64,000 nt of DNA, taken from the NCBI RefSeq assembly GCF_014529535.1, contig NW_023504022.1:926986-990985 (forward strand), written 5' to 3'. The translations under genes and the position numbers were made by a program. Shown piece by piece: positions 35,417 through 60,417 of this stretch. The notes under the pieces are model-generated. The model was not told where the DNA came from, made no database searches, and saw only the letters and a program-made list of their open reading frames with translations. The DNA is from Bradysia coprophila. Lineage: Eukaryota > Arthropoda > Insecta > Diptera > Sciaridae. Within the stretch, counting starts at the first letter, position 1, and each line of letters begins with the position of its first letter.

Positions 35417-35520
35417 ATTCCTACATTGCCAGCACCGGGGATTGAACCCGGGTCTTCTCAATGGCAGTCCAGTGCGTTCACCACTGAGCCACCCCATCCA
35501 CAGTAATCAGTTAAGCTCAA
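35417..35520 (-). mobile_element. tRNA-derived SINE, copy 2
   Basis: On the reverse strand: TGGCTCAGTGGT (A box) about 40 bp before GGTTCAATCCC (B box) inside CCCGGGTTCAATCCCCGG. The acceptor stem halves do not pair, so it is tRNA-derived rather than a tRNA gene. Confidence 0.7.
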
Positions 35521-36068
35521 AGACGTGAAAAACAACTAAATAGGCAGTAAAAACAACATTTATGATGCAATCTGTTGTGTTTTTAGATGAAATGACGAAA
35601 AGTGATGGAAAAATTTGAGAATTTTTGGAAATTTAGTTTTCTTAAAATAAGCCCTGGCAGTATTTGTACGTTTTAATACTTTCTCTGTCATTTTTTTTTG
35701 CTCAGGGAGTCTCAGGCTATTATAAAAAAGTAGCAGTTTAACGGGACATCGCTGGTAAGAAAAGTTTTGGGCACAAGAATATGACCATCATTCATAGCGA
35801 GTCTAATCTTCAGAAGTTATTGGACGAACACGTTTTCCGTGGTTCGAATAGCTGACGCCAACGTAAAAGGGTTTTGATTCAAAAGTTGACCTATTTTTGA
35901 ATAAGGAAGGTCCGACCTATCCAATGGTATATAGCATCACAGAATCTGTTAACCGTTGAATTTCAATTTCATATAGGCTGGTCGAAGTTTTCGCAAATTG
36001 ACTCTTAAGGTTTTTATTTTTAAAAACGAAATTCGCATTTAGCGCGGATTTACGTTAATGATTTGTAA
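35521..36068. other. No gene recognised
   Basis: 3' flank of the lipase gene on the opposite strand; AT-rich, no conserved ORF. Confidence 0.4.
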
Positions 36069-37404
36069 CTACACTCTGCCAACTGCAAATGGTCTCTGCG
36101 CATTAACGGGCAGTCGGAAAATTCCACGTAAATTGCGATTTTGATTGCTTGTCGATCCACCCATGAGGTAATCAGTCGACGAGCTTGGGCAGGCATTAGC
36201 TCTCATTTGATCCATGTTTAAGCATCGTTGAGCATAGAACCTATTCGGCGTTGATAATGATTCGGCAAAATAATCGATAGCTATCATGTGATCACAGACT
36301 TGACCTATGCAAATATCGAAATAAGTGATTACGTTACAGTTCAATTTCGAACATTCGTACTTCCGCCACAGTTCGGTTGACTCGTTCCACCAGCAGGATA
36401 AAAATTTGCATGTCCAATAGGTGCTGGTATACCCCAGAACACAATTTCAGTTTGAATTAATTCAACGTATTCGGCATCACCAGCATCAATTCGTGTGGAT
36501 GGATCATTGATGTCGCCAACATCAGCAGCATCTAATCCAATTATTGTGTTAATGCGACCTCTAATTTTTTTGCCAGCAAAACCGGAAATGTGTGCTCCCA
36601 TGCTATGACCAATCTGAGCGATCAGGACAAGTGTCAAAAAAAAATAATTTTTGTAGATTAATACCGACCAATGTAAGTTGGTTGAAATTCATTAAGCCAG
36701 CATTTTGAAGATTGTCTAAGAAATATGCCAATGCAGCGCCTACAAATCGTGCATTTACCATCACATTTGTCAAAGCTCCTGCGAAAATGAATTGAATTAT
36801 GCAAGGTTATATGCAGTTATATTTAAATAAACCTTAATCCAATCCATAGAGCTATTACTCGAGAGTTAACATAGCGGCGCTGACGATCAGAATAAACCAC
36901 ACAAATATCATGGTGAATCAGACAAATTAAAGCGAGAAAGCGTAACTCTCGAGCGTCATAACTCAAATCAATCTTAAACTTTACTAACTTAAATAAAACA
37001 ATTACTTACCCTCACCCCAATCAACAACGATAACATCTAAAATGAATTCGATTAATAAAATCCTTCTTGACAATTAATTTATTAAAAAATGTACTAAAAT
37101 CTCCTGCTTGTAATAACGCAGGCTGCACAATGGTGTTCAATGCACTGTTCCTATTACCAAACATTCCATGAATAAGAAACCTTGTTGGTCTACCACTATC
37201 AAAGAACGAATTCCTTATTACATTCATGTCACTAATATGCAACAATTGCGAATTCGTCGGATTGCGCCTGGTAAACAATAAAAAAGCTGTATCCGCTATT
37301 GCATCAAACGTTGGAACTATTTCCCCTTCAGCACTTTCCAGTAAACGTGGCAATGCTAGTGTCGATACAATTGTCATTGCTAACGTTAATGTTATTCCCC
37401 TCAT
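36069..37404 (-). CDS. Secreted pancreatic-type lipase / phospholipase A1-like
   Basis: Five exons on the minus strand: 37404-37095, 37036-37010, 36778-36669, 36613-36361, 36304-36069; 311 aa. Introns are 58, 231, 55 and 56 bp. An N-terminal signal peptide (MRGITLTLAMTIVSTLAL) implies secretion. Family motifs: FLIHGMFGN (oxyanion-side loop), NVIVVDWGEGA, the nucleophile elbow GHSMGAH with S153, D177 in IIGLDAADV (usually GLDPA), and H239 in VCDH, so the catalytic triad is intact. HANFYPAGGTSQPNC is typical of the insect lipase branch, with a short lid between Asp and His that favours phospholipase A1 or galactolipase-like activity. The donor of intron 3 (TTG|GTCGGT) is weak and chosen because it yields LIGHSMG. 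Intron 2 holds a hAT MITE. Confidence 0.9.
36845..36965. mobile_element. hAT MITE in lipase intron 2 (CATAGAG family)
   Basis: About 120 bp related to 47780-47908: CATAGAGCTATTACTCGAGA at one end and TAACTCTCGAG...CATAACTC at the other, with shared GGCGCTG.CGATCA and AACCACA inside. Flanking duplication is decayed. Confidence 0.6.
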
Positions 37405-37693
37405 GATGGCAAAAATATCAATGTTTTCTTTAATTTAATTTATTGGATGCCTTCGTGTGTTACTACTAATCAGTATTTATTAAAAGCTAAAATTTGAGAT
37501 ATCGCAAATTTTATCTCTTAACTCACTGGACATTTAGATTACTGTTGTTTATTCACAAATTAATTGTTATCACAATTTGAAGATAATATACAAACGCATA
37601 CAACGTACCATTATTTTCGATTGTTTTTTTTATTCGATAGATATGTCTTAAGCAGAAATGAACCATTCCATGCTAATGCTTAGTTTCCTCTTA

Positions 37694-37797
37694 CCAAAAA
37701 AGTACTCCGTGTGAGAGACAAAATTGAATTTTTTCAATTTTTCCTTTGTTTATTTGACAGTTTGCTCTCTCACGGCTCTCTCACGGAGTACTTTTTG
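37694..37797. mobile_element. Fold-back MITE (AAAAAGTACTCCGTG family), copy 1
   Basis: CAAAAAAGTACTCCGTGTGA and the inverse CTCACGGAGTACTTTTTG enclose ~60 bp including TTGAATTTTTTCAATTTTTCC. The same element, interrupted, is at 44958-45411. Upstream of the lipase start by ~290 bp. Confidence 0.75.
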
Positions 37798-37862
37798 TTG
37801 AGTGGAATGGACACTTAATTAGCCCCCACACAGAAACTGTTCATTAAATTAAAGGGTCTTGC

Positions 37863-38225
37863 CAAGGTAAATATAGTGAGGTAATATATATTATGCACCT
37901 GTTGCCAAGATTGGTATTTTGACGTGTAGGACATTATTGCCCTAGCCGAAGGCGTGGGTCATAATGCCTACACGTCAAAATAACAGTCTGGCAATAGGTG
38001 CATATCATATTTTATTTGTCGAGAACAGATATAGCGAGATAAACAAAAACTTCCTAGAGGGATAAGCTCGAGATTATCGTTCTAGACAGATAAAATAAAA
38101 AAATTGCTTAGAAACCTGGGCCATCTGTTTTGTAACACATTTTGTGAAAAGATGTTAGTGGCAACGAACTATTGTGATAGGCCGCGCGTCTGAATGGCAT
38201 TACCTTCGCCCATATATTTACCTTG
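37863..38225. mobile_element. hAT MITE, CAAGGTAAATATA family, 363 bp
   Basis: Ends CAAGGTAAATATA / TATATTTACCTTG, same termini as the 3.1 kb element at 21030. Flanks GGTCTTGC (37855-37862) and GGTTTTGC (38226-38233) are a 7/8 target duplication. Contains a second inverted pair, CTATTGCCAGACTG-like / CTGTTGCCAAGATTGG, around GACGTGTAGG. Confidence 0.8.
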
Positions 38226-38991
38226 GGTTTTGCTTAGTGCAATTTCATTCAAATATTTATAATTTTTTCAGAATTCGCGATTTGATGATTGAAAGTCGTT
38301 GGGGGTCCTCTCCGCCCCGCCCCATGGGCCTCATTGAATGACGTTTGCAGAGTCTTTTTCTACGATTTATGGAAGAGGAACGTCTGATGATAAAATTCTC
38401 CTAGATCACGCAAATGATCGGTGAAAGTTCAAACTTTATTTTAGCGATTTAAGTTTTTCCAAAATTTTCACTTTTCCGACACATTTTCAAAATTTTCCCC
38501 AGTATCAAATAAAATTAGGTGAAAAATAAGAGATTAAAGTAAAATAACTCACACAACACATTTCATAGAGAAAATTTTTTATAAAGTGAGATGTTCTCTG
38601 TTCTCTCTAGTGGAAAATACAACTCCCATAACTTAAAGTTTGTATGGACTAGATCTTTAACAATAATCTGTGTGTCGACGTATTTTCGGTATATTTTTTT
38701 TTAAAAGAAAAGGCTTAATCATATTTAAAACGAGCTAGGATATCTCTAAGTAGCTATAGATTCAATTATCTGATGCGTACTTCTAGGGTATACTTGATGC
38801 CAGCTAGTCTGAGAGCTGTTGTCGAGATTTTTTGATCAACGTTAGACTCAATTACTAATACTAGAATGGAAGGCTTTTCTTGACATCAAGCGACTCTTCC
38901 TTTTTCGTTTGGGGGTATGGGTATTAGAAAAGTTGAGGATTTGGCAAGGGGGACCCCACTGAATTTGCAACTCTTTTGCAAGTCTTATTTT
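38226..38991. other. No gene recognised
   Basis: AT-rich, without ORFs of note or visible repeats. Confidence 0.4.
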
Positions 38992-39430
38992 GCCACGTAC
39001 GAAGTACAAAGGGGCTCATAGGATTACGATGCCGTGTGTAATTGATGGAATTCGAAGCAGGCAGTATGGGCAAAGTGTTTGCCTATGTTCATAGATGACG
39101 AATCCGCAATAAAAATTGTGTCTGTCCGTCTGTCTGTCACGTCGATATCTTGAATAAATCGAATCCGATTTCAATTTTTTTTCCATGACACGGCCAAGAA
39201 TGTCAATACCAATCCAGGATTCTTTTTTTAAATCGTGTGAGTGGACCGTGAGTTAGGGCCTTAGAAGTGAAAGGCTTCTCGGCCCTATGTGTATTTTGCA
39301 TAAAACACGAGTAAATTTCATCCGTTTTTCGTAATTTTTGTTTTATTTGGAAGGTAATCCAAGGTTGAATGGAATGTTGTTGAAAATTTTTTTAAATCTG
39401 GGTCCTCGGACTGAGGCCGATACTAGGTTC
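38992..39430 (-). repeat. Dispersed CGTACGAAG repeat, copy iv
   Basis: Reverse-complement match to about 7480-8228: CGTACGAAGTACAAAGGGGCT at the start, a GTCTGTCCGTCTGTCTGTC run, AGTGAAAGGCTTCTCGGCCC, and TCCTCGGACTGAGGCCGAT near the end. Confidence 0.7.
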
Positions 39431-39439
39431 ATTTTTCAC

Positions 39440-40150
39440 CTTTTTCACCGCCCCGTTTAAGCCCAGTGGTTTAGCCTGGCGTTTTTGGATCTGGGTATAT
39501 GTTTTTCGTTGAGCGGTTTCATTCGTCTCATTTCATTCCCTTCGTTTCGTTTCACGATAATGTTTGTATAAGGAGGCCAGAAGGCGGATTATGATTCTGT
39601 CTGAATTTGTGTGAAAGTTTTTTCTCCAAACGAAGTTTTTTGCTTGTCCGTGTTTTGTGAATTACTTTCACTGAAGTTTCGTTTTTCGCTAACGGACCCG
39701 AATGTTTGCACTGATCAGTCCGAGTTTTACGCTGATGGATTTTTGCGCTGGTCGATTAGTCCGAGTTTTACTCTTAATTTTGAGCTGTGTTTCACCGAGG
39801 TGCATCCGGATTTCGAATCTCGATTGTCGTTTATATCGACTCGAGTGATAAGGTTAGTAAAGCTGTGTAATGGATTTGAGAGTCGGATGGTTGAACTGCG
39901 AATGGCATAGTAGTAATTTTTGTTATTTGGTTACCAGTCGTGTCTTTGTTGCATTGCCCGTTTAAGTTTGTGAATGACGGTTTCAGTCCCTTCCCGAGTG
40001 AATAGTGTTTAAATTGACCGTACGGTTCATAGAATCTAATCTAAGCACTAAAAGCCTGTCCTGTGAAGAGGCGAGTTTTGGAATCAGCTGAAGAACACCG
40101 TCCTCAACGGTCAGTGGCTGCCATTACTCACTGCCTCAAAGCCGAAACAG
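39440..40150 (+). repeat. T-rich Penelope-leader-like region
   Basis: A long T/G-rich stretch leads to CAGCTGAAGAACACCG ... AAGCCGAAACAGAGTGTATT (40083-40150), the same arrangement as the minus-strand Penelope terminal motif at 28781. No Penelope coding sequence follows. The 99-codon frame inside (39611-39910) matches nothing known. Confidence 0.4.
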
Positions 40151-40635
40151 AGTGTATTATGTCCGTTTGATGTGTTAAAGCATTGACTAGCCTTCATTCC
40201 GTTTGTAGATTCTCTATTGTACCGTCTGTCTCATGATTGCGGAATGTGTTGCAGAATGTTTTTATTGATTGTTTGTGATATGGATTTAGCGAAGCTAACG
40301 GTTGTAAGATGGATTTAGCGAAATTAACGGATTGAACGGTTGGAGTGGCGAATGGAAAACAAATTTGGGATGAATTTTCTCCCAACAAGACTTTCTTGTT
40401 TTCATCGTAACACTGGTGGAACATTGCGGACACTTGAATATGTGAGTAACGTTTAAAGTGCTGGAAATGGACCAGTATCTGTGTGACGATGTCTACTAGT
40501 AAAACAAGTTTCTAACAAACAAATGTTTCATTTGCTTTCTATGTAAAACTTACTCATAAATATTCTAATGTATCCGTTGCCAATTCGTAACGTTAAAAAT
40601 ATCATCGATAAAATAATTCGGTGTCGCCCCCTCCC

Positions 40636-40767
40636 CACTTTCACTCATTTTTTTACCCATAAATAACCAGATATAAATATTTATTGATCCCACTTCTCTC
40701 AGGGTGGGCAATCAAGATTCCATAGTGGGCAATGCCCACCTTTGCCCGTTAGTAGCTACGGGCCTGA
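40636..40767. repeat. Direct repeat ending GGGCCTGA, copy 1
   Basis: 132 bp (CACTTTCACTC...CAGGGTGGGCAATCAAG...TAGCTACGGGCCTGA), about 95% identical to 42340-42471. The inverse end CAGGCCCGTAGCTA resembles termini of widespread arthropod MITEs. A related end (TAGCTACGGCCCTGAAG) lies at 41860-41877. Confidence 0.75.
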
Positions 40768-42339
40768 CTTACTATAGTCACTTCAGACTACGTTTTCATT
40801 GCAAGTATATAAGTAAAATTAAGACGTTGTTAGTTTTGTCCAATCCAAACATTTACAACTTTTGTCTTCTGCCTTAAAACTAAAACCTTTTGGTCAGGGG
40901 CGCAGTTGTGGATAACTTTTTTCGCACCAAATTCTTCTTCTTCTGAAAATCGGATTTTCTTCGGAAGAATATCTATGAAAGCTTACTTCAGACTAAATAA
41001 TTCGTGAAAGAAATTTTTGCTTCAAACACTATAGCTAGTAGAACTCCGTGAAAAACGTTTTCCCCCAGGAATTTTCTTAAGATTAACAGAGGGTAAGTGT
41101 GAAATTATGGTCGAATACTATTCTCTAAAAGATACGAATTGTACCCTACCGATACATCAAAAAAGTCGTTACGATTGGCCCTCATAGACGATTTGTGCGA
41201 TAGACACGCGATCACTGTCCGAAAAACTAATGATATGGGATAATAGGCTATACGAGGTCCCTAGTTTATATTTATATTTACACTTCCATTTCGCGCTATG
41301 ACATCAATTATTCGAAGATTAGTGCAGAAAACGTAACCCCTTGAAGCTGAAGTCGCTCTGGGTAATTCGTACCATAACTTTTGATAGTAACATTTTGTTT
41401 TTATTCTTCCTTCAATTCTAAGCAGTAGATTGATACCTTACCCGATGTGATCCGATCGCGAAAATTGTGATATGTACTAACATTTTTGCTCCTAAGGCGT
41501 AGTTAGACAGACATAAATTTTTGTAAATTTATTTGTGAGCCTGAAAAATAGTTTATGTTTTAATTATTACGAGTTTTCTACTCGATAAGAAATAGTCGAT
41601 ATTTGAAATTACGAAGTATCTCACCCGTTTCCTACAACTGCTGGATGGTTGCTTCAGCATTCTTGTGTCTTAAATTTAAAAAAAAAATCGTTGCGCGACA
41701 TTCAAAAAATTGGCATTACAACTCAAGCTGATCGAAATTTCATGAAAAATCCCCTCACTTTTCATGTATTACAAACTTTTGAAATTGTGTCACATGTCAC
41801 ATATACGTATTGTAGGTCTATTTTTTTCATAAGAGCATTTCCCACCCTGAAGTTTGCCTCTAGCTACGGCCCTGAAGTAAGTTCAGGCCGGGAAAATCAA
41901 AAACTCAACCGTTAACTTTATTGATTCGAAAAATGAATTTTTTTTGTTGTTTCCCTTCTCTCTTAAAACGAACTCAACAGAAAGTTTACTATTTCCTACC
42001 CACTGTAATTTTCACGTTTAGAAAATTATGATAGCAAGCGCTATAGAGACAAAGATAAAACTTTCAAGAAATTTAAAGTGTGGGTGAATGGCAATATTTC
42101 TCAAGTTGATCCTATGTTTATGTTTGCTTGTTGGATGCTTCTGCTGCCGGCAGTCAGCGTTTATGCCCATGATCATATTTTACCGTTAATGAAAATTTCT
42201 CGGCAAGTAATTCGTTTACATTAGCTAATTGAAAACGTAATATTAATTACTTGCTCAGAAGTAATCCAAAATCTTAAAATGAATTAAAAATTTGTGGGAA
42301 TGGAATAGCGCCGCAGGCGAAATTTTTCTATTTACTGGT
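40768..42339. other. No gene recognised
   Basis: AT-rich sequence. The only structure seen is the related repeat terminus near 41840-41885 (CCCACCCTGAAG ... GCTACGGCCCTGAAG). Confidence 0.4.
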
Positions 42340-42471
42340 CACTTTCACTCTTTTTTTTACCCATAAAAAACCAGATATAAATATTTATTGATCCCACTTC
42401 TCTCAGGGTGGGCAATCAAGAGTCCATAGTGGGCAATGCCCACCTTTGCTCGTTAGTAGTTACGGGCCTGA
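42340..42471. repeat. Direct repeat ending GGGCCTGA, copy 2
   Basis: Partner of 40636-40767. The sequence between 42472 and 43000 has no recognised gene. Confidence 0.75.
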
Positions 42472-43003
42472 GTCTGGCGCGAGTTGTCAAAAAAAAATCC
42501 GTTTCGCTCATATTGGATGTAAAAAGCGATTTTATTGTTGATTATTGTAGATTGAGGGACAAGGAATTCAGCGCCACATGTTGTCAAGCCGATGACGCGG
42601 TAGTTTGGGCGGTAGAGCCTTTGCTTCTGAAAACTATGTTCTGTAAAATCCATTTTGGTTCTTTGATCTTTTCTTGACCATACAAACATATAAAATTGAT
42701 CAAAAAGTTTCAGATGGCGCTGTAATTCAAGATGGCGGCCAACAGTACAAAGATGGTAATAGCTCAGCTAAATTACATTTGCAATAGGCGTGTTATAGGA
42801 TGCTACAAACTCAAACTTAGTACCACATCTAGTTGCCACAAAAAGAAAAGGAAATTACCGTGTCCTAGACTGACAACTTCGTCAGTGATTTCTTTTGTCG
42901 AGAGGGCATCGACCTCTGGATTATGAGCTAAATGTTCAAATGATGCTTCTCTAGATATAGACTTATATTCACACTAGGACCATCTTTTATACAAGCTTCA
43001 GTG

Positions 43004-43070
43004 GTCTAGTTAGTAACGCGTTTGGCTCATTACATAGAGGTTTGTGGTTCAAGTCCCGGTCGTGTCAAGG
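43004..43070 (+). mobile_element. tRNA-derived (SINE-like) sequence
   Basis: TGGTCTAGTTAG (A box) and GTGGTTCAAGTCCC (B box) at tRNA spacing. Anticodon and acceptor stems do not fold properly and an A-rich run follows, so a tRNA-derived SINE or pseudogene rather than a tRNA gene. Confidence 0.5.
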
Positions 43071-43530
43071 TAAATTTTGCTTAAAAAAAAAGGTTCTAGT
43101 CCTCTAATTTCACACAGCTCTTCGAAAAACTTGGTGAATATCGTGGAAAATCAGAAAAGCTAAGAAAACTCCATCACAAATACCAAAGAAAATACGAGAA
43201 TTTTTTTTTAAAATTTAGTTGATTTATCGCTGTTCATTTAATATACATTTAGTGTTCATTTAATGTACACTTATTGTATTCCTAATGTACAACAAGTGGG
43301 GCAGGACCAGTAACGGCCTTGGCACATTGAAGTTTTAAAATACAAAAATTATCCTGTCACACTTCTTCTTCATTTATTTCACAAATAAAAACATAGGTTC
43401 TATGAAATACCCTGATGTGTTTACTGATACTAATGATGAATTTTTTATGAAAAATTCTTACCCGCTTGAGCAGTTCACGTTTTTCGTAATGGATAAATCG
43501 TAGCTCTAAAAAATTATCGAAAATACCAAA

Positions 43531-56637
<13,107 letters not shown>

Positions 56638-58020
56638 TTTGTGTTCAGTTATTGTGGCCGTACACAGCAAAATATAACAAAAAAAGTCAACATAAGTTTT
56701 ATTTAAATTTAATTCGAATAATATTTATCTGTCACGAGCACTGCTTGACTTTACACTTACAGTGCTGATTTCGTACTAATTTAAGTGTCCGTTTCATAAA
56801 TGTGTTCTTCATACGTACTGAAACATAAATTTCTGTGTGTGAATGGCTAAGTATGAGCTGTTTATGTGATCTTATTTAATAATAATTCAATTAGATTTTT
56901 GGTGTTTTCTTTTCTTCCAAACAACTAAATCAATTCGATTTAATTCAATTTATTTAGCGGGAACGACGTAATTGTCGTGTTTATTGATGCGCTTCCGCAT
57001 ATGGCGTCTCAACAAATTTTAACTGAATTTAACTTGTTTTTAAGTATATGATCATAAACTTTTACATACTGTTTGTTCCTGTTACAGGAGTATATATAAG
57101 CGTATAATTAAATACTGCTGGAAGGAACCAGTACATAAAAGTAAATGTTCATATACTGTCAACAGTAGAGATGTGCGGGCCGATGTTTTCTCAATGCCCG
57201 ACCCGACCGGACCAGTGCCTATTTTTCGTGAAATTTTAGTGAAATTTGTGAAATTACGTGAAGTTCGTGAAATTTCGTGAAATTGTGTAAATATGTAATA
57301 AATTAAGTTACACAAGTTGCTATTTAAAATACACAAAAACAGCAATACCACAATAAATATTGGAAAAAACGAACTTATGGAATCTTTTTCTTTCGGTCGG
57401 AAGATGTAAAATAGCCTCGAAAATAGCGATCAGGTGAGCAATTCCGATCCGATCATACGATAATTGTCTCTCTCTCTCTCTTCTCTATCTGACGTTGCCA
57501 CATCAATAACGAGAGAAAACTATGGCGTTATCGAAATTGACCACCTGATCGTCATTTGACAACTTCCTCGAATCAATGAACTGTAAAGTTTATTGGCTAA
57601 TCGAGTTTTGAAGTAATAAGGAGAAAAGAAGAAGCTAGATGACTAAATGAATACTTGTCCGGTGGATTTTGTTGTGAATGAATTTTTCCTGTTCACCAAT
57701 CGATGATGGAATTTTTTTTAAAGATACACGAGTCTATGAAGGCCCTATTCGCTTTATAATTTAGATTCTATTATCTTTGGATTTTCATGTTATATTAGAT
57801 CGTCTAAGAAAAGGGTTGCAAGAATGGGTCAATAAAAGCAACTAACTATAGCTAGACTTCTATACCGTGCAATAGAAACACCACCCACTGTTTATCAGGC
57901 AGAAAATGTCTGAATACCATCTGAAACGTAAACCGAATTTTCTGTTGACCACACTACACTTTCAAAGTCTTTTATTTGTGAGATATTTGCCAGGAAAACT
58001 AATTATTATTACACCGAACC
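56638..58020. other. No gene recognised; hAT fragment and simple repeats
   Basis: 5' flank of the ABCC gene. 57166-57215 is a fragment beginning TAGAGATGTGCGGGCCG, the hAT family of 45029. 57224-57290 is a GTGAAATT(T) tandem repeat. 57466-57484 is a (CT)n run. A pair GATCAGGTGAGCAATT / AATTGACCACCTGATC around 57430-57552 could fold back. Confidence 0.5.
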
Positions 58021-58500
58021 ATTTGAATATTTCGTCTTTTACTTGCTACCCGTGATGGAGTTCTCTAGGTACTCTAGGGATAGACGAGACTCGGACGACT
58101 TTTTGTTTTTGTTTAATTCGCTCTTACGTTTTTACGCGGATTTGACTGTATTTAGACTTAGAATTTGGCCCTTTTATCGTGGTTTTTTGTTGCTCTGTTT
58201 AGCTCGGATGAAGTCTTGAATGTGATGGATGTATGATGAACTTTAACTTGGAGCTTTAAGCGAACTGAAACTAACGCTGAGATTTTGAATGAACGGTGGA
58301 TCGATGGACAAAATTTCATTTCTTGCACAGATAATCCGTAGACCCTCTAAGCCCCTGTGCGGCTTTCTTAAGACGACCGGCAAAAAAAGTCCATTCTCAT
58401 TGCGAGATGTATCAGAGATTGTTTTAACTGATTTTCTTTATACAGATGTGGTATTGGGTCCAGGAATGAATGTGTAGAGTTAGAAAAGACGAGAAGACGG
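58021..58500 (+). repeat. Penelope-leader-like repeat
   Basis: Begins TTTGAATATTTCGTCTTTTACTTGCTACCCGTG, shared with 33212-33250, and continues T-rich like 39440-40000. No coding sequence. Confidence 0.4.
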
Positions 58501-58518
58501 TTGTTTTGTGGATTGGTA

Positions 58519-58590
58519 GAAAAGACGCTCGACTCATAATCGAGAGGTCCCGTGTTCAAATCCGCAGCTGTGCGAGATGATTTTTCTTTC
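58519..58590 (+). mobile_element. tRNA-Met-like SINE or tRNA pseudogene
   Basis: A perfect 5-bp anticodon stem with a 7-nt loop containing CAT (CTCGA-CTCATAA-TCGAG), and a B-box-like GTGTTCAAATCC. The D arm and acceptor stem do not fold, so not a functional tRNA. Confidence 0.5.
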
Positions 58591-59119
58591 ATTGGCTTTA
58601 TATGTAAGACTTACTCGTATCTATTCTAATAGTCTTTTGTGCGAATAGTCTTTTCTTGGCTTCCAGAGCTCGGAACACCCTATAGGTGTTTTTCAGTCTT
58701 TCGACGATATCTACCGAAATACGCACGCAATAGTTGCTTGTGAGTGGACGATTTTTTTTTTGTAATTTCTGTTTATGAAAAGATCGATTTTTTACTGGCT
58801 GTGCAATTTGAGCAGTCTTTTTTTCGCTTATCTTAAAATAAAACTGTTAACGAAATATATCAATTAAAATACTTCTTAATGGAATTTCACAATACCACCA
58901 GGAAGGATATTGAAGCAACTTGTACTTCAATTGGATAAGATCCAACCGAATCGCATTATATGCCGGCAGAGTGTATTACCCAAAATAATATTCCATATAA
59001 TGCATTTCCTTTACCATTTGATGGAATATGTTACTATTCGGTCGAACATATTACAATTTAGTCGCGTTAATATACTCTTTGGTGGACTCATATTCCATTT
59101 CGTTGAAAGTTGTTTTTTT

Positions 59120-59925
59120 GTGTAGCTAACTGCTATACAACCTGTGGATGTTCGGCGAAAACACTCCGCATAACGACCAAATCGATGGTACTATCTGTCG
59201 CTGATTATTGCTCATGTTAGATGAATTGACACACAAATCAACGTCGTTTTACGAATCATCAGCGGAACAGTACACTCGACAATGGTACCGTGAATCCACG
59301 TCCTGGGAAATTTTCCACCAGCATCAATCGCACGTGAACAGTCCGCAATGAGAGAATGTTTCCAGATTTGAAACAATCCGGAACTGCCAATCTATAACGA
59401 CGTGATTTCAGCCCCAATTAACTAATAAAGACTAAAATCACGCAAACCGTTCTGGATCTTCTACAGAAATCACACAAATATCGATGATTTCAAAAGAAGA
59501 TGGAAAAAGTGGTGGAACGAATCATCAGTGACAAACCAAGCCCTAATATCCGATCCAACAGTCGAAGTGAAAGGTTTCACGTTACGAAGGGTGGTGTAGT
59601 GCCATAATGCACTCATTTACCTTATGTTTAGTTAAGCTTATTGTATTGAGAGAATTATATTAACTCTCATTAAGTTTCTGAATGAATGTTATGTATGAAC
59701 GAATTATATTTAATAAATCAGTCTATCATGAACCTTCATTAACTCTACACCAAGGAATGGCTTCGTATACGAACAGGTCACGGATGCTGTGCCTATCTGC
59801 TCAACAAGTGGGGTCTCTTGGACTTTCCATTGTGTGAATGCGGTGAAGTGCAAACCATGGTACACTTAACAAGAAACTGTAGCATTCATCGCTTCGACGG
59901 AAACATGGAAATGGCTCTAAGGTAA
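59120..59925 (+). pseudogene. Jockey/CR1-like LINE fragment, second copy
   Basis: Frames with stops and shifts read TLRITTKSMVLSVADYCS, LRIISGTVHSTMVP, HVLGNFPPASIAREQSA, NIDDFKRRWKKWWNESS, and after an insertion EWLRIRTGHGCCAYLLNKWG, CECGEVQTMVHL. This is the same region as 3-1014 plus the C-terminal Zn-knuckle-like CxC...H part missing there. Dead copy, split by the element at 59592-59752. Confidence 0.75.
59592..59752. mobile_element. Insertion in LINE, possible solo LTR
   Basis: 161 bp interrupting the LINE. Ends TGGTGTAG / CTACACCA (TG...CA type with 8-bp inverted termini), AATAAA at 59712-59717, and a short AAGG on both flanks. Consistent with a short solo LTR, not proven. Confidence 0.45.
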
Positions 59926-60078
59926 AAAATCCCCGGTCTTCTTACTGCAAAGATTTCGTTGTGTGTTCTAGTTCTATAGGGTGGATCGATTTTAACAACT
60001 TGAAAATCCACAGCCAGTGGCATGTGTAGCTTTCCAAAACTAGTCAAACTACATCATTACATTTTCTTTTCCGAATAC

Positions 60079-60417
60079 TTTTGAGTGCCTCACAATTGAT
60101 TGAATGGGTTTGTCAGGCATCTTGTATTTCTTTTCAAAATTTCATAGACGATTTTCTTAAAAAAGCTTTAATAATCCTTGCAGAGTCTGTAACAGACTGA
60201 AACAAACATAATAGAACTTAATTTGGAAAAATCGGTACAGTCGAAGTGAAAAGCCAGAAAATGTACATATTTTCACTTCGACTTCATCGATTTTTCCAAA
60301 TTCAGTTCTATTATGTTTGTTTCAGTTACAGCCTCTGCAACCTTTTTTAAGAAAATTTTGAAAGGAAATACAAGGTGCCTGACAAACCCATTCAATCAAT
60401 TGTGAGGTACTCAAAAG
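60079..60417. mobile_element. Fold-back MITE, 339 bp
   Basis: CTTTTGAGTGCCTCACAATT and the inverse AATTGTGAGGTACTCAAAAG start arms of ~150 bp that match with few differences (GATTGAATGGGTTTGTCAGG, AACATAATAGAACT, GTCGAAGTGAAAA). The loop is short. Confidence 0.85.

Noticed and set aside
39611..39910. 99-codon plus-strand ORF
   Set aside because: Lies in T-rich Penelope-leader-like repeat and matches no family.
58519..58590. tRNA-Met(CAT) gene
   Set aside because: The anticodon arm is good but the acceptor and D arms do not pair; better explained as tRNA-derived SINE or pseudogene.
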